A stretch of 64,000 nucleotides of DNA from Jeotgalibacillus alimentarius (GCF_000829445.1 NZ_JXRQ01000015.1:62001-126000); one strand, 5' to 3'; positions 18,998 through 27,534 are shown, numbered from the stretch's first letter. Numbers and translations: made by a program. The notes: generated by a model from the sequence alone, not told the origin.

Positions 18998-20041
18998 TTA
19001 AGACCTCGTCTGCATGCGGCGCAGTTCGAGTGACATTTTTTCTTTTTTGATCTGCCTTTTTACTTCATTAAAGCTGACAAACGTTTTACGTGATTCATCG
19101 TACAGACGGAATTTAATTGATTCCAGACTTGATTTCATCGTAATGGTCGTTGCCTGATGAAGTGGCGGTGTTGATTCATGTGCTTTTTCAAGATGATAGT
19201 TTGGCACTCTCGGGCTTAAATGGTGCACGTGGTGATACCCGATATTACCTGTTACCCACTGCAGCACTTTCGGAAGCTTATAAAATGAACTCCCATCAAC
19301 AGCTGCTTTAACATAATCCCATTCAGATTCATCCTCGAAATACGAATCCTCAAACTGATGCTGTACATAAAACAGCCAGATCCCAAGGAATCCTGAGATA
19401 AACATGATCGGCCCGTGAACAAGCAGGAATGCTTCCCAGCCAAGCCATAAAACCATTCCAGTATACAGAACAACGATAGAAGCATTTGTAATGTACGTAT
19501 TCTTACGCTCTTTTTTACGCGCATCTTTTCTGTTCATGCGGTTAGTCACAAGGAACAAATAAAGCGGTCCAAGCCCGAACATCACAAGCGGATTACGGTA
19601 CATTCTATAAGAAAGACGCTCTTTCCATGATGCCTTTTTGTACTCTTCCACTGTCATAATCCAGATATCACCTGTGCCGCGCTTATCAAGATTACCACTT
19701 GTCGCATGGTGAATAGAGTGTTCACGCTTCCACTTTTCATAAGGGAACATCGTGACAATTCCGGTGATCGTTCCAACCAGATTATTCAGCTTTTTATTTT
19801 TAAAGAAAGAACCGTGACAGCAATCATGGAAGATAATAAAGATCCTTACTACAAACCCTGCAGCAATGATCCCAAGACCTAACGTTAAGAAATAAGAAAC
19901 CTCAAGACTCTGGTAGGCCAAAAACCATAATATAAAGAACGGCGGTATCGTGTTAATCATTTGTCTGATGCTTGCTTTCATATCTGCTTTTTCATAAGGA
20001 GAGACACTTTTTCGCAACTCTGCTGTTTTTTGTTTACTCAT
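18998..20041 (-). CDS. des: Membrane acyl-lipid desaturase
   Basis: Integral membrane di-iron desaturase of 347 aa that puts a cis double bond (delta-5 in B. subtilis) into phospholipid acyl chains. The three histidine boxes are visible: HDCCH (residues 72-76), HSIHH (108-112) and HVHHL near residue 270. Four hydrophobic helices lie between and around them. AGGAGGAGG supports the start. Adjacency to desKR and the palindrome upstream indicate cold induction. Confidence 0.92.
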   Translation of the reverse strand: MSKQKTAELRKSVSPYEKADMKASIRQMINTIPPFFILWFLAYQSLEVSYFLTLGLGIIAAGFVVRIFIIFHDCCHGSFFKNKKLNNLVGTITGIVTMFPYEKWKREHSIHHATSGNLDKRGTGDIWIMTVEEYKKASWKERLSYRMYRNPLVMFGLGPLYLFLVTNRMNRKDARKKERKNTYITNASIVVLYTGMVLWLGWEAFLLVHGPIMFISGFLGIWLFYVQHQFEDSYFEDESEWDYVKAAVDGSSFYKLPKVLQWVTGNIGYHHVHHLSPRVPNYHLEKAHESTPPLHQATTITMKSSLESIKFRLYDESRKTFVSFNEVKRQIKKEKMSLELRRMQTRS

Positions 20042-20119
20042 GTTTTCCTCCTCCTGTAACTCTTATGACCTCATCATAAAGCTTTCCCCGAAACAAAATA
20101 AGTCATGAGTGTAAGGAAT

Positions 20120-20143
20120 GATATATGACAAGTGTCATATATC
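20120..20143. promoter_or_regulatory. Candidate DesR operator upstream of des
   Basis: A perfect inverted repeat with 11-bp arms (GATATATGACA, centre AG, then the mirror arm TGTCATATATC), about 80-100 bases upstream of the des start. A further TCATGA lies next to it at 20103. The site is where DesR activator boxes lie in Bacillus; binding is inferred. Confidence 0.7.
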
Positions 20144-20268
20144 GAAAAGCGAAAGCAGGCGTTTAGGTCCGACAAGCATAAGACGCAATGAGAGAAATGG
20201 GCGTTCTTCCCCATTTTCTCATTGTGGCTTATGACTCGAAGACCTGCCTGCTAGAGCTGGACACCATC
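20143..20268 (+). repeat. Intergenic hairpin repeat, family A copy 2 (diverged)
   Basis: GAAAAGCGAAAGCAGGCGTTTAGGTC...GCATAAGACGCAATGAGA pairs with TCTCATTGTGGCTTATG...GACCTGCCTGC, giving a long hairpin with a GAGAAAATGGG-type arm. It shares the frame of copies 1 and 3 (CCGACA-GCATAAGA-CGC, GTGGCTTATG, AGAGCTGGA) but has a different inner stem. Confidence 0.8.
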
Positions 20269-20269
20269 G

Positions 20270-20415
20270 AAAAGCGGAAGGCGCTTGGTCAGCTCCGACA
20301 GGCATAAGATGCGGAGCGGAAAACGGGTGAACTTTCCCGTTTACCGATGCGTGGCTTATGTCCCGAGGAGCTAGCGCCTGGAGCTAGATCCAAAGAAAAG
20401 CGGAAGCAGGCGTTC
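20270..20415 (+). repeat. Intergenic hairpin repeat, family A copy 3, plus start of a truncated copy 4
   Basis: GAAAAGCGGAAGGCGCTTGG, CAGCTCCGACAGGCATAAG and the closing GCGTGGCTTATG, GAGGAGCTAGCGCC match copy 1 (1841-1975). It is in direct tandem with copy 2. Right after it, at 20396-20415, AAAGCGGAAGCAGGCGTTCAG restarts the element and breaks off. Confidence 0.82.
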
Positions 20416-20484
20416 AGTTTCTCAGAACCACCAAGCGGGGTCTTGCTGCAACTAACTTTGTGGATATAACATCAAAGTTGTCTG

Positions 20485-20590
20485 ATTGCCACACATCAGC
20501 CGATGAAAGCTACAAGTTCCCGGTTGTATCACTACATCCTGAGCCCTGATCACTACGTCCTCCACAACAATCACTACATCTTCTCCCACT
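20485..20590 (+). repeat. 21-bp periodic array 6 (ATCACTAC core)
   Basis: ATCACTAC occurs at 20528, 20549 and 20570, exactly 21 bp apart; poorer matches (AAAGCTAC at 20506, ATTGCCAC at 20485) continue the series upstream. The intervening 13 bp differ. The periodicity equals that of arrays 1-5, but the core differs and the outer units are weak. It lies 30-135 bases before the M23 peptidase start. Confidence 0.6.
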
Positions 20591-20621
20591 CACCTGCACA
20601 TACTACTCCCGAGGTGATCAA

Positions 20622-21566
20622 ATGAAAACAATATTAGCGGCGACAATCAGCTTTCTGCTATTTTATTCAGCGGCATCTGCTCAAGATCAGCGCGCAACGC
20701 TTCTAAACGAACGTTTGATTTATTATAGTGCTTATCACCATCAGGGTGTGCCATGGTATTACCTGGCTGCTGTTGACCAGTTTGAACGGAATATCCAGCC
20801 GCTTCGTCAGGATATTGAGAAAAAAGAAAGCCCCCTTGCACTTACGATTCCAGATGAACGCTGGTTCGGCCCCCTTCATCCTGACACGTCAAACCTGTCA
20901 CCGTATTTCATCAAATTTTTCGGGGGCATCGGTCAGGACATGAATGGGGACGGGAAAGCGGACCCGACTGATCCGGAAGACATATTCGGTTCAATGGCGG
21001 ACTATATCAACAGCTACAGTTCTTTTAAGGAAGCGCTTAAAGCCTACTATGAACGTAAAGAATCTGTCAGTCAGATTCTGACGATTGCTGAACTGTATCA
21101 AAACTTTAATACGCTCGACCTTTACAAACACGTATTTCCACTTCATAAAGATTACTTATACAGTTACAGAAGTACCTGGGGAGGAAAACGGGGCTGGGGA
21201 GGCCGACGCATGCATGAAGGGACGGATCTTTTTGCAGGCTATGGTACACCGGTGCTAGCCACAACTTTCGGTAAGATTGAAGCGCTTGGTTGGAATGACT
21301 ATGGCGGATGGCGCGTCGGGTTAAGAGATATTCATAACGTCTATCATTACTATGCCCATCTCTCAGGCTTCAAAAAAGGACTGAAACAGGGCGATATCGT
21401 GAAAGCCGGTGACCTGCTCGGGTATGTCGGCAGCTCCGGGTACGGAAAAGAAGGAACGAGCGGAAAGTTCCCTCCACATCTTCATTATGGAATGTATATT
21501 GATAATGGTAAGAACCAGTGGGCTTATGACCCTTACCCCTCACTTAAAAGGTGGGAATCAAGCTGA
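20622..21566 (+). CDS. lytH: M23 metallopeptidase, LytH/YunA-like
   Basis: Exported zinc endopeptidase of 314 aa. A signal peptide (residues 1-20, ending SAASA) is followed by a 160-residue N-terminal domain resembling a lytic-transglycosylase fold. A LytM/M23 domain follows, with HEGTD (first zinc ligands, about residue 199) and HLHYG near residue 285. The overall layout fits B. subtilis LytH (YunA), an L-Ala-D-Glu endopeptidase acting on spore cortex peptidoglycan; the same role here is inferred. The start is ATG with GAGGTG eight bases before it. Confidence 0.8.
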   Translation: MKTILAATISFLLFYSAASAQDQRATLLNERLIYYSAYHHQGVPWYYLAAVDQFERNIQPLRQDIEKKESPLALTIPDERWFGPLHPDTSNLSPYFIKFFGGIGQDMNGDGKADPTDPEDIFGSMADYINSYSSFKEALKAYYERKESVSQILTIAELYQNFNTLDLYKHVFPLHKDYLYSYRSTWGGKRGWGGRRMHEGTDLFAGYGTPVLATTFGKIEALGWNDYGGWRVGLRDIHNVYHYYAHLSGFKKGLKQGDIVKAGDLLGYVGSSGYGKEGTSGKFPPHLHYGMYIDNGKNQWAYDPYPSLKRWESS

Positions 21567-21671
21567 CCTGCACATTCGATGAGCAGGTTTCTTTTAGTTA
21601 CACGAAATTCCCCTTATAATAATCCTCGTGTTGTAATTACACTTTGCCACATTAAAGAGGAGGCTAATGAT

Positions 21672-22799
21672 ATGACTAGAAAATTTTTAGATTCATTTAC
21701 ATTTAAAAATGGTGTAACACTTAAAAATAGAGTGCTGATGGCGCCTATGACGAATTTTTCTTCACAGGATAACGGTGAAGTCACAGAGGAAGAACTTGAA
21801 TACTACCGTGTACGTTCAGGTGGTGTAGGTGCTGTTTTAACAGCTGTAGCAAACGTAACTGACGACGGTAAAGGATTCCATGGGGAGATCGGTGCACATC
21901 GCGATGACCTGGTACCAAGTCTGAAAAAGCTGGCTGATACGATTAAAGGTGAAGGCGCAAAAGCAATTCTGCAGATTTTCCACGCAGGCAGAATGTCACC
22001 TCCTGAGCTGCTACCGGATAATCAGACAGTCAGTGCCAGTGCAGTTGCACCCGTCCGTGAAGGCGCAATGACACCGCGCGAATTGACTAATGATGAAATT
22101 GAACAGATTATCAAAGCTTTCGGTGATGCTACGCGCCGTGCGATTGAAGCAGGGTTTGACGGTGTTGAGATTCATGGCGCCAATACGTACCTGATTCAGC
22201 AGTTCTTCTCTCCTCACTCAAACAGACGTGATGACAAATGGGGCGGTTCTGTTGAGAAACGAATGGCGTTCCCGCTTGCTGTTATTGATGAAGTGAACAA
22301 AACGGTGAAAGAATTTGGCAGCGATTCATTTATCGTTGGATACCGTCTGTCACCGGAAGAACGTGAAGAACCTGGTATTACAATGGAAGATACGCTGACA
22401 TTTACAGATCGTCTTGCAAAAGAGGACCTTCACTATCTTCACGTTTCAGTACAGGACTTCCATCAGGGATCAATGCGAGATGAATCAGACACTGCATCAC
22501 GCGTTCAACTGATTCAAGACCGTGTCGGTAATCAGCTGCCGATTATTGGTGTAGGTTCACTTCATACGCCTGATGACGTTGAAAAGGCAATGGAAGGCGG
22601 CGTGCCGTTAATGGCGCTTGGTCGCGAAATCATTGTTGAACCTGATTGGATTCAAAAGGTTGAAGCCGGCCGTGAAAATGATATCAGAACTACGCTGTCA
22701 GTAGATGACCGCGAAACACTGACTGTTCCGGAGCCGCTATGGCAGGCAATCGTGAACACGAAGGGCTGGTTCCCTGTAAGAGAACATCAGAATGCATAA
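21672..22799 (+). CDS. NADH:flavin oxidoreductase (old yellow enzyme family)
   Basis: FMN-dependent TIM-barrel oxidoreductase of 375 aa that reduces activated C=C bonds or similar substrates with NAD(P)H. Visible features: LKNRVLMAPMTNF at the N-terminus (FMN site), GGVGAVLT, ILQIFHAGRM, DGVEIHGANTYLIQQFFSP with the conserved His/Asn pair, and a C-terminal phosphate-binding ALGREII. I start at the ATG at 21672 (GAGGAGG nine bases before); an in-frame upstream extension lacks a ribosome site. The physiological substrate is unknown. Confidence 0.9.
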   Translation: MTRKFLDSFTFKNGVTLKNRVLMAPMTNFSSQDNGEVTEEELEYYRVRSGGVGAVLTAVANVTDDGKGFHGEIGAHRDDLVPSLKKLADTIKGEGAKAILQIFHAGRMSPPELLPDNQTVSASAVAPVREGAMTPRELTNDEIEQIIKAFGDATRRAIEAGFDGVEIHGANTYLIQQFFSPHSNRRDDKWGGSVEKRMAFPLAVIDEVNKTVKEFGSDSFIVGYRLSPEEREEPGITMEDTLTFTDRLAKEDLHYLHVSVQDFHQGSMRDESDTASRVQLIQDRVGNQLPIIGVGSLHTPDDVEKAMEGGVPLMALGREIIVEPDWIQKVEAGRENDIRTTLSVDDRETLTVPEPLWQAIVNTKGWFPVREHQNA

Positions 22800-22802
22800 G
22801 AA

Positions 22803-22832
22803 CAGGCCCGGACTTTTACGTCCGGGCCTTTT
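22803..22832 (+). terminator. Intrinsic terminator
   Basis: AGGCCCGGAC/GTCCGGGCCTTTT directly after the oxidoreductase stop. Confidence 0.9.
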
Positions 22833-22934
22833 GATTGAATGACTTCTTCTAATTGTCATAATGATGGCTGGTAACCATCCCTATTTCCCGCTAAAATGGA
22901 ATGGTGAGCAATTTAATGAAGGAGAGAGTTCGTG

Positions 22935-23315
22935 ATGCATAAAAAGCACAGCAACTTATTATTAAAAACTGCAGCGATCTTCGGCATGATTGGTGCAGGG
23001 ATCGGCGGTCATATGGCCGGCTCCTATGACTATGCCTTCAGAGCAGCCCACGCACATATTCTTGTTGTAGGATGGCTTTCTTTATTTTCATGGGCAGTCT
23101 ATTACCGCGTATTCAAACCGGTATCCACAAAACTTGCCACTGCCCATGTATATACAGCAATCATTGGTACAGTCGGCTTAACATCAGGAATGATCATGGA
23201 TATATTTTCAGTTCCTCAGCCGTTTTATTTTATTGTCTATATCGGTGGCGGTGTGACACTGCTCGTCAGCTTCATCCTGTTTGCACTGCTTGCATTTATG
23301 AAACACGAAGACTGA
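22935..23315 (+). CDS. Four-helix membrane protein of unknown function
   Basis: A 126-aa hydrophobic protein with four predicted membrane helices (residues about 10-30, 38-60, 70-90, 98-120). The second helix starts AHAHILVVGWLSLFSW; such paired histidines at a helix start resemble haem-copper oxidase subunit I-like families, but no full match to them can be claimed. GGAGAG lies before both a GTG (22932) and the ATG (22935). Monocistronic with its own terminator. Confidence 0.75.
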   Translation: MHKKHSNLLLKTAAIFGMIGAGIGGHMAGSYDYAFRAAHAHILVVGWLSLFSWAVYYRVFKPVSTKLATAHVYTAIIGTVGLTSGMIMDIFSVPQPFYFIVYIGGGVTLLVSFILFALLAFMKHED

Positions 23316-23316
23316 C

Positions 23317-23349
23317 AAAAACTCCTGTCTGGAAAGGCAGGAGTTTTTG
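23317..23349 (+). terminator. Intrinsic terminator
   Basis: AAAACTCCTGTC/GGCAGGAGTTTTT after the 126-aa membrane protein. Confidence 0.88.
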
Positions 23350-23408
23350 ATTTTATAACAGTAATACGGGAAAATATAAGCTAAAAGGGTATGTAAAGGA
23401 GCTTCTCT

Positions 23409-23774
23409 ATGAAAAAGGATCCTGATGTGGAAAAGACACTGATTCAGCAGCACCTGGCTAATGAAAGAACAATGCTCGCGTGGATCAGAACAGCGATTGC
23501 TTTGATCGGAATCGGGTTTTTGGTAACTAACCTTCATTATACAATTGAAACGTCCGGATCTTTAAATACGGATTCATTTATTAATTTCATCGGCTTTTTT
23601 TCAGTGTTTCTTGGCATATTAACGATTATTTTATCAATGATTTCTTACTTTAAAAATGCAAAATCCATCAATAATCAGACCTTTCATTCTTCACGCTACA
23701 CAGTGATTCTGCTGGGTGTTTTTGTATTGATTGTGGCCGTTCTTTTTGCTATTTATTTCGTCATCAGTATATAA
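23409..23774 (+). CDS. DUF202 / YidH family membrane protein
   Basis: A 121-aa protein with the DUF202 signature at the N-terminus (HLANERTMLAWIRTAIALIGIGF) and three membrane helices (residues about 28-48, 60-80, 98-120). The function of the family is unknown. AAAGGAG lies eight bases before ATG. It is a single gene; the terminator at 23774-23804 is shared with the convergent small gene. Confidence 0.85.
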   Translation: MKKDPDVEKTLIQQHLANERTMLAWIRTAIALIGIGFLVTNLHYTIETSGSLNTDSFINFIGFFSVFLGILTIILSMISYFKNAKSINNQTFHSSRYTVILLGVFVLIVAVLFAIYFVISI

Positions 23775-23804
23775 AAAGAAGGCTGTGTATCCAGCCTTCT
23801 TTTT
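23774..23804. terminator. Bidirectional intrinsic terminator
   Basis: AAAAAGAAGGCTG(TGTATC)CAGCCTTCTTTTTG between convergent genes, with A- and T-tracts on both sides. Confidence 0.9.
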
Positions 23805-23809
23805 GTGCA

Positions 23810-24007
23810 CTATTCTTTTCTTCTAAACCTGGCAGCAATATATAAAACCATAAACAGCAATGCCATACTCAACAGCAGATTGGTTTCATAAATACTGCCA
23901 CTGATCGGGGCTCCTCCAGCGCTGGTCACCAGCAGACTGACTACTGTCAGGAAAAAGAAGAAGATTGAAAAGAAAAGCAGGATCAATTTCCACCTCTGCC
24001 TGAACAT
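23810..24007 (-). CDS. Small two-helix membrane protein (65 aa)
   Basis: Two membrane helices (residues about 7-28 and 43-60) with basic ends (MFRQRWK and ARFRRKE). AGGAGGGAT lies seven bases before the ATG. It follows the SDR gene by 12 bases and very likely shares its transcript. No family is recognised. Confidence 0.7.
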   Translation of the reverse strand: MFRQRWKLILLFFSIFFFFLTVVSLLVTSAGGAPISGSIYETNLLLSMALLFMVLYIAARFRRKE

Positions 24008-24019
24008 ATTGAATCCCTC

Positions 24020-25462
24020 CTAAGCTTCCACTATCTGTTTTTCAGCACCTTCATCTTCATGGTGCCGCTCACTCTTCATTAATCTTTCCAAATGTTTTTT
24101 AAATAAATACATGACAATTAAATGTACATTCGCCTGGGTGTACCGGTAAATAAACCAGGGCATCGCCGGTTCATATTCATGTATCGCGATAATACATTCC
24201 TGCGTGTCAGGAATTTGCCTGAATTCAATTCTTCCGCGGCTGTCATCCCGAACAGAAGCAAAACGGCCGCCGGTGATTTTATAAAGGACTCTGTGCTGAT
24301 CACTTTCATCAGGTGCGAATGATAATTCCAGCAGCGGTTTCTTTTTACTGATTAAAAACACCTGTCCTTTTTTGGCATCATCCACTTCTGTCCATAAAAG
24401 CGGTTTTGCAAGCGTTGCAAGCCAGTCCATATATTCTTCACCAGCCCACTCTGCGTTCTTTCCGTCAGGGAGCATCACACGCTGAACAGAGCGCACGTCT
24501 TTACCTTTTGGATTCGGCTTCAGATAATCCGGCGCACCTGAATCCTCCTCTTCTTCCTGGAGTGCGGTTTTAGCAGCTTCTTTAAAAGTGATGGTTCCCT
24601 CACTGATGCCGTCAGCTTTATTTTTCGCTACCATCGGATGCTGGAGGCTTTCCACTAGCGGATAGACCATTTCTTTTGAAGCACCCGTAATCAGCATCAC
24701 CCATAGACGCGACAGGTTGACGGTCATGAATGGGACGTCAATGACTCTTGGTTTTTTACCCAGCACTTCAGCTGTCTGGATCATCATTTCCTTATACGTC
24801 ATCACTTCAGGTCCGCCGACATCAATTGACCGGTCTTTTACTTCTTCATTGCCTACGCTCTTATTCAGTGATCCGACAACATCTTTAAGGGCAATCGGAT
24901 GTGTTTTTGTACGTGTCCATTTTGGCAGCAGCATGAAAGGCAGCCTCTTCGCAAGCTTTGACAGAATCGGGAAAGAGGAGCCCTTTGGTCCGACAATCAG
25001 CCCGGCACGAATCGTAGTAACCGGTGTGCCGTAAGCTCTGAGAACCTTTTCGACTTCAAGTCTGCTGCGCAGATGGCGGCTTAATTTATTGCGCTCTTCA
25101 TTTTGAGGCACGATACCGCTCAGATAAATGATCTGCTTCACTCCCTGCTTTTTTGCTGCACGGGCAAAGTTATCTGCAAGAATCAGATCCATATCTTCAA
25201 ATTTAGCCTGCGTTAACTTTGCCGCTGGCTTCATGGAGTGGATCAGATAGATCGCGTAGTCTGCTCCCTCAAGTGCTTTTTCTGCGTCAGGCATCGAAAA
25301 GAAATCTGCAGAACGCCATGTGACCTGTTCTGTATTTTCCTTTTCATCACCGCTTCTGGACAATGCAATCACGTCTGCCTTTTCTTTAATCTGTTCAAGC
25401 AGATTACCACCTATGTAACCTGTCGCTCCAGTCAGTGCAACAACCGGTCTATTGTTTCCCAT
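24020..25462 (-). CDS. NAD(P)-binding SDR with C-terminal DUF2867
   Basis: A 480-aa protein: an N-terminal extended (atypical) SDR domain with the nucleotide-binding GATGYIGG and the IYLIHSMKP and IYLSGIVP strands, and a C-terminal DUF2867 domain from about residue 330 (GEEYMDWLATLAKPLLWTEV onward). It resembles the NmrA/YwnB-type predicted nucleoside-diphosphate-sugar epimerases of B. subtilis. The substrate is unknown. AGGAGCGGG is better placed for the ATG at 25462 than for the TTG at 25468. A possible sigma-B promoter lies at 25500-25525. Confidence 0.82.
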   Translation of the reverse strand: MGNNRPVVALTGATGYIGGNLLEQIKEKADVIALSRSGDEKENTEQVTWRSADFFSMPDAEKALEGADYAIYLIHSMKPAAKLTQAKFEDMDLILADNFARAAKKQGVKQIIYLSGIVPQNEERNKLSRHLRSRLEVEKVLRAYGTPVTTIRAGLIVGPKGSSFPILSKLAKRLPFMLLPKWTRTKTHPIALKDVVGSLNKSVGNEEVKDRSIDVGGPEVMTYKEMMIQTAEVLGKKPRVIDVPFMTVNLSRLWVMLITGASKEMVYPLVESLQHPMVAKNKADGISEGTITFKEAAKTALQEEEEDSGAPDYLKPNPKGKDVRSVQRVMLPDGKNAEWAGEEYMDWLATLAKPLLWTEVDDAKKGQVFLISKKKPLLELSFAPDESDQHRVLYKITGGRFASVRDDSRGRIEFRQIPDTQECIIAIHEYEPAMPWFIYRYTQANVHLIVMYLFKKHLERLMKSERHHEDEGAEKQIVEA

Positions 25463-25499
25463 TTCCAACCCGCTCCTTTATTCTTTCAAGTCTTACCCT

Positions 25500-25525
25500 A
25501 TACCCTGAAATATACAGTAAGTAAC
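25500..25525 (-). promoter_or_regulatory. Candidate sigma-B promoter
   Basis: On the minus strand GTTACT, 14 bases, GGGTAT. The -10 equals the sigma-B consensus; the -35 keeps GTT only. It lies 38 bases before the SDR start. Suggestive only. Confidence 0.4.
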
Positions 25526-25551
25526 AAATGAAGCCGCAAACGCATGCATAG

Positions 25552-25576
25552 AAAAAACCGGCTGAGTAGCCGGCTT
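25552..25576 (-). terminator. Intrinsic terminator of hemAT
   Basis: On the minus strand AAGCCGGCTACTCAGCCGG followed by TTTTTT, overlapping the stop codon of the receptor gene. Confidence 0.88.
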
Positions 25577-26870
25577 ACTTTTGTTCTGCTTTTCTAACAA
25601 GCTGTTCTGTCGCGATTGAGAGTCCGTGAGTTGTATCATTAATTTCCTGAATCGATGACACAATCATTTCAAGATCCTGCTTATTTCTGCTGAACATCTC
25701 AAGATAATTCTCCATCTCCATCTGGAATGTGGACAGGCCTGTTTTCACCTTCTTCACATTATCCTGAGAAGCATTATTTTCTTCGTTTAACTCCTTCAAC
25801 TGCGTAACAAGGGCCTGTATTCCATTGTTATTCTGTGCAATCAGACCATTAATCTGCCCGCTCAGTGCTTTCGCATTTTCTGCAAGGTTTCTAACTTCAC
25901 TTGCCACAACAGCAAACCCTTTACCATGCTCTCCTGCCCGAGCAGCTTCAATTGATGCATTCAGCGCCAGCAGATTTGTCTGATCGGCAATATCTTCTAT
26001 GCCATGAGTCATTTTAATGATTTCTTCAGAAGTGTGCTTCAGTTCATTCATACCTTTTACTGAAAGTCCCACTTTTTCAGCAGATTGCTCAAACTGTTTT
26101 TCCATTTCGTTCATGAGCATTTCATTTTCTTTTGCGATCCCTGCCAGGTTTTTGCTGGATTTTTCCGTCTGGCCTGTTTCTTCAAGAATCTGTGCTGCAC
26201 TTTCACTGGTTTTTGCAATTGTATGCTCTGCCTGGGTAACTGAAGCAGCAACCTCTTGGCTGACAGATGCAATTTCAGTCTGCAGCTGTTCATTGCGCTG
26301 GTTCGCTTCTTCAATCGCATTCATCCGGAGTTTCATATAATGCTCCGTCACAAGCTGCGCATCCAGGTTCATTGCGTGCGTTACTGCCAGCAGGGCTTTT
26401 TGAAGATCTGCCGGATTTTTTTGTAGCTGTTCAACAACTTTTGGAATCAAGAGTGTCTGGAACGCGGAATAAGTCGCCAGAAACCATGTAACCGGAACAC
26501 CGGAGCGGTTATGCGTTTCTCCCATTCTTTTACGCATCGCAAAATATTGTTCATCCAGATTGCCGCTCAGCAGGCTTCTGAAATAATCAGCAAATACTTT
26601 TTTTAACCTGTCACGTGTTGTCTTTTCCCGGGCAATCACAGCCATTTCGGGACTTTTCATCAGATGATCGAGTACGGTTTCTAATATTTCATCCAAAATA
26701 GAGGTAATCACTGGCTGAAGCTCCTGAAGCGTCTGCAAATGCTCCTGCTTGAATCCCATATAATATAATCTGTCATTCAATTCGGTTTTGGATTTTGCAA
26801 TTTCTTCTTTTGGCGGATAGGACATAAGGGCAGTGTAGAGAGAAGACTCTTTTTTCTTGAATGTTAACAT
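25575..26870 (-). CDS. hemAT: Haem-based aerotaxis transducer HemAT (globin-coupled sensor)
   Basis: Soluble chemoreceptor of 431 aa with no membrane helix. Residues about 25-180 are a globin domain ([15 protein letters not shown], then the proximal haem ligand H120 in [11 protein letters not shown]). The C-terminal MCP signalling domain has [19 protein letters not shown] and [14 protein letters not shown]. It binds O2 and signals to CheA. It neighbours nsrR and hmp, two other genes for diatomic gases, which may be chance or a functional block. Confidence 0.9.
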   Translation of the reverse strand: MLTFKKKESSLYTALMSYPPKEEIAKSKTELNDRLYYMGFKQEHLQTLQELQPVITSILDEILETVLDHLMKSPEMAVIAREKTTRDRLKKVFADYFRSLLSGNLDEQYFAMRKRMGETHNRSGVPVTWFLATYSAFQTLLIPKVVEQLQKNPADLQKALLAVTHAMNLDAQLVTEHYMKLRMNAIEEANQRNEQLQTEIASVSQEVAASVTQAEHTIAKTSESAAQILEETGQTEKSSKNLAGIAKENEMLMNEMEKQFEQSAEKVGLSVKGMNELKHTSEEIIKMTHGIEDIADQTNLLALNASIEAARAGEHGKGFAVVASEVRNLAENAKALSGQINGLIAQNNNGIQALVTQLKELNEENNASQDNVKKVKTGLSTFQMEMENYLEMFSRNKQDLEMIVSSIQEINDTTHGLSIATEQLVRKAEQK

Positions 26871-26984
26871 TTGATAACCTCACTTATTATGATAATAGTC
26901 CTTGAAGAAGTGATTAATTCTTTATTCCTACTATTCTATTGTAAACAACCCATGACGAATTGTCTTTAGTTAATATGTAAAAAA

Positions 26985-27062
26985 GGTTTTGTTAAATCCG
27001 GCTGGTGATTTCCGCTGCAATCAACAGCTGTGCTATAACCACATTGGTCATTAACAAAGCCA
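26985..27062 (-). repeat. Intergenic repeat, family B copy 3, internal deletion form
   Basis: About 78 bp keep both ends of family B, TTTTGTTAAA on the left and CAATCAACAGCTGTGCTA ... TTAACAAAGCC on the right, but the 100-bp centre is gone. The junction TTCCGCTG-CAATC fits deletion between the two TTCCGCT sequences that flank the centre of copy 2. Confidence 0.8.
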
Positions 27063-27063
27063 T

Positions 27064-27099
27064 AAAAAAAGACAAAGCCTCTAGAAGACTTTGTCTTTA
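27064..27099 (-). terminator. Intrinsic terminator of nsrR
   Basis: On the minus strand AAAGACAAAGTC(TTCTAGAG)GCTTTGTCTTTTTTT overlaps the stop codon of nsrR. Confidence 0.88.
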
Positions 27100-27534
27100 A
27101 TCGTTTTGAAAGAGGCTGCGAAGCTCAAGCGGGTTGTGTACCAGGTCGGCAAGCGTGTAATCGTCAAGCACCTGGAGATAAGCCTGCAATGCTTTTGCCA
27201 GCGCATGTTTCAAGCCGCATACAGGAGAAATCACACAGTGTCCCCCGCCCGGCTGAAAACATTCCACCAGTTCAAAATGATCTTCAGTTTTTCTGACTAC
27301 ACGGCCGACGTTAATCTCTTCAGGCTTTTTGGCAAGTCTGATCCCGCCTTTTCTGCCCCGGATTGTCTCAATCAGTTCAAGCTTTCCTAATTCATGCGTA
27401 ACTTTCATCAGATGGTTTTTAGAGATCTGATAAGCGTCTGCAATTTCCTGAATATTAGAAAGCTCTCCTTCAGGCTTTGCGCCAAGATAGATCAGTACGC
27501 GCAAAGAGTAGTCTGTATATAAAGTTAACTTCAT
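27097..27534 (-). CDS. nsrR: NO-sensing Rrf2-family repressor NsrR
   Basis: Winged-helix iron-sulfur repressor of 145 aa. The helix-turn-helix is at residues about 25-50 (NIQEIADAYQISKNHLMKV), and the cluster ligands C92, C100 and C106 (ECFQPGGGHCVISPVC) fall at the same positions as in B. subtilis NsrR. Loss of the [4Fe-4S] cluster on NO exposure derepresses hmp. I use the ATG at 27534 (GTGAGG seven bases before), not the GTG at 27543. It is divergent from hmp, its expected target. Confidence 0.92.
   Translation of the reverse strand: MKLTLYTDYSLRVLIYLGAKPEGELSNIQEIADAYQISKNHLMKVTHELGKLELIETIRGRKGGIRLAKKPEEINVGRVVRKTEDHFELVECFQPGGGHCVISPVCGLKHALAKALQAYLQVLDDYTLADLVHNPLELRSLFQND

Noticed and set aside
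20503-20625. 40-codon ORF through array 6 that overlaps the M23 start by ATGA
   Set aside because: No ribosome site before its ATG; the frame is open mainly because a 21-bp repeat keeps phase. The apparent coupling is probably chance.
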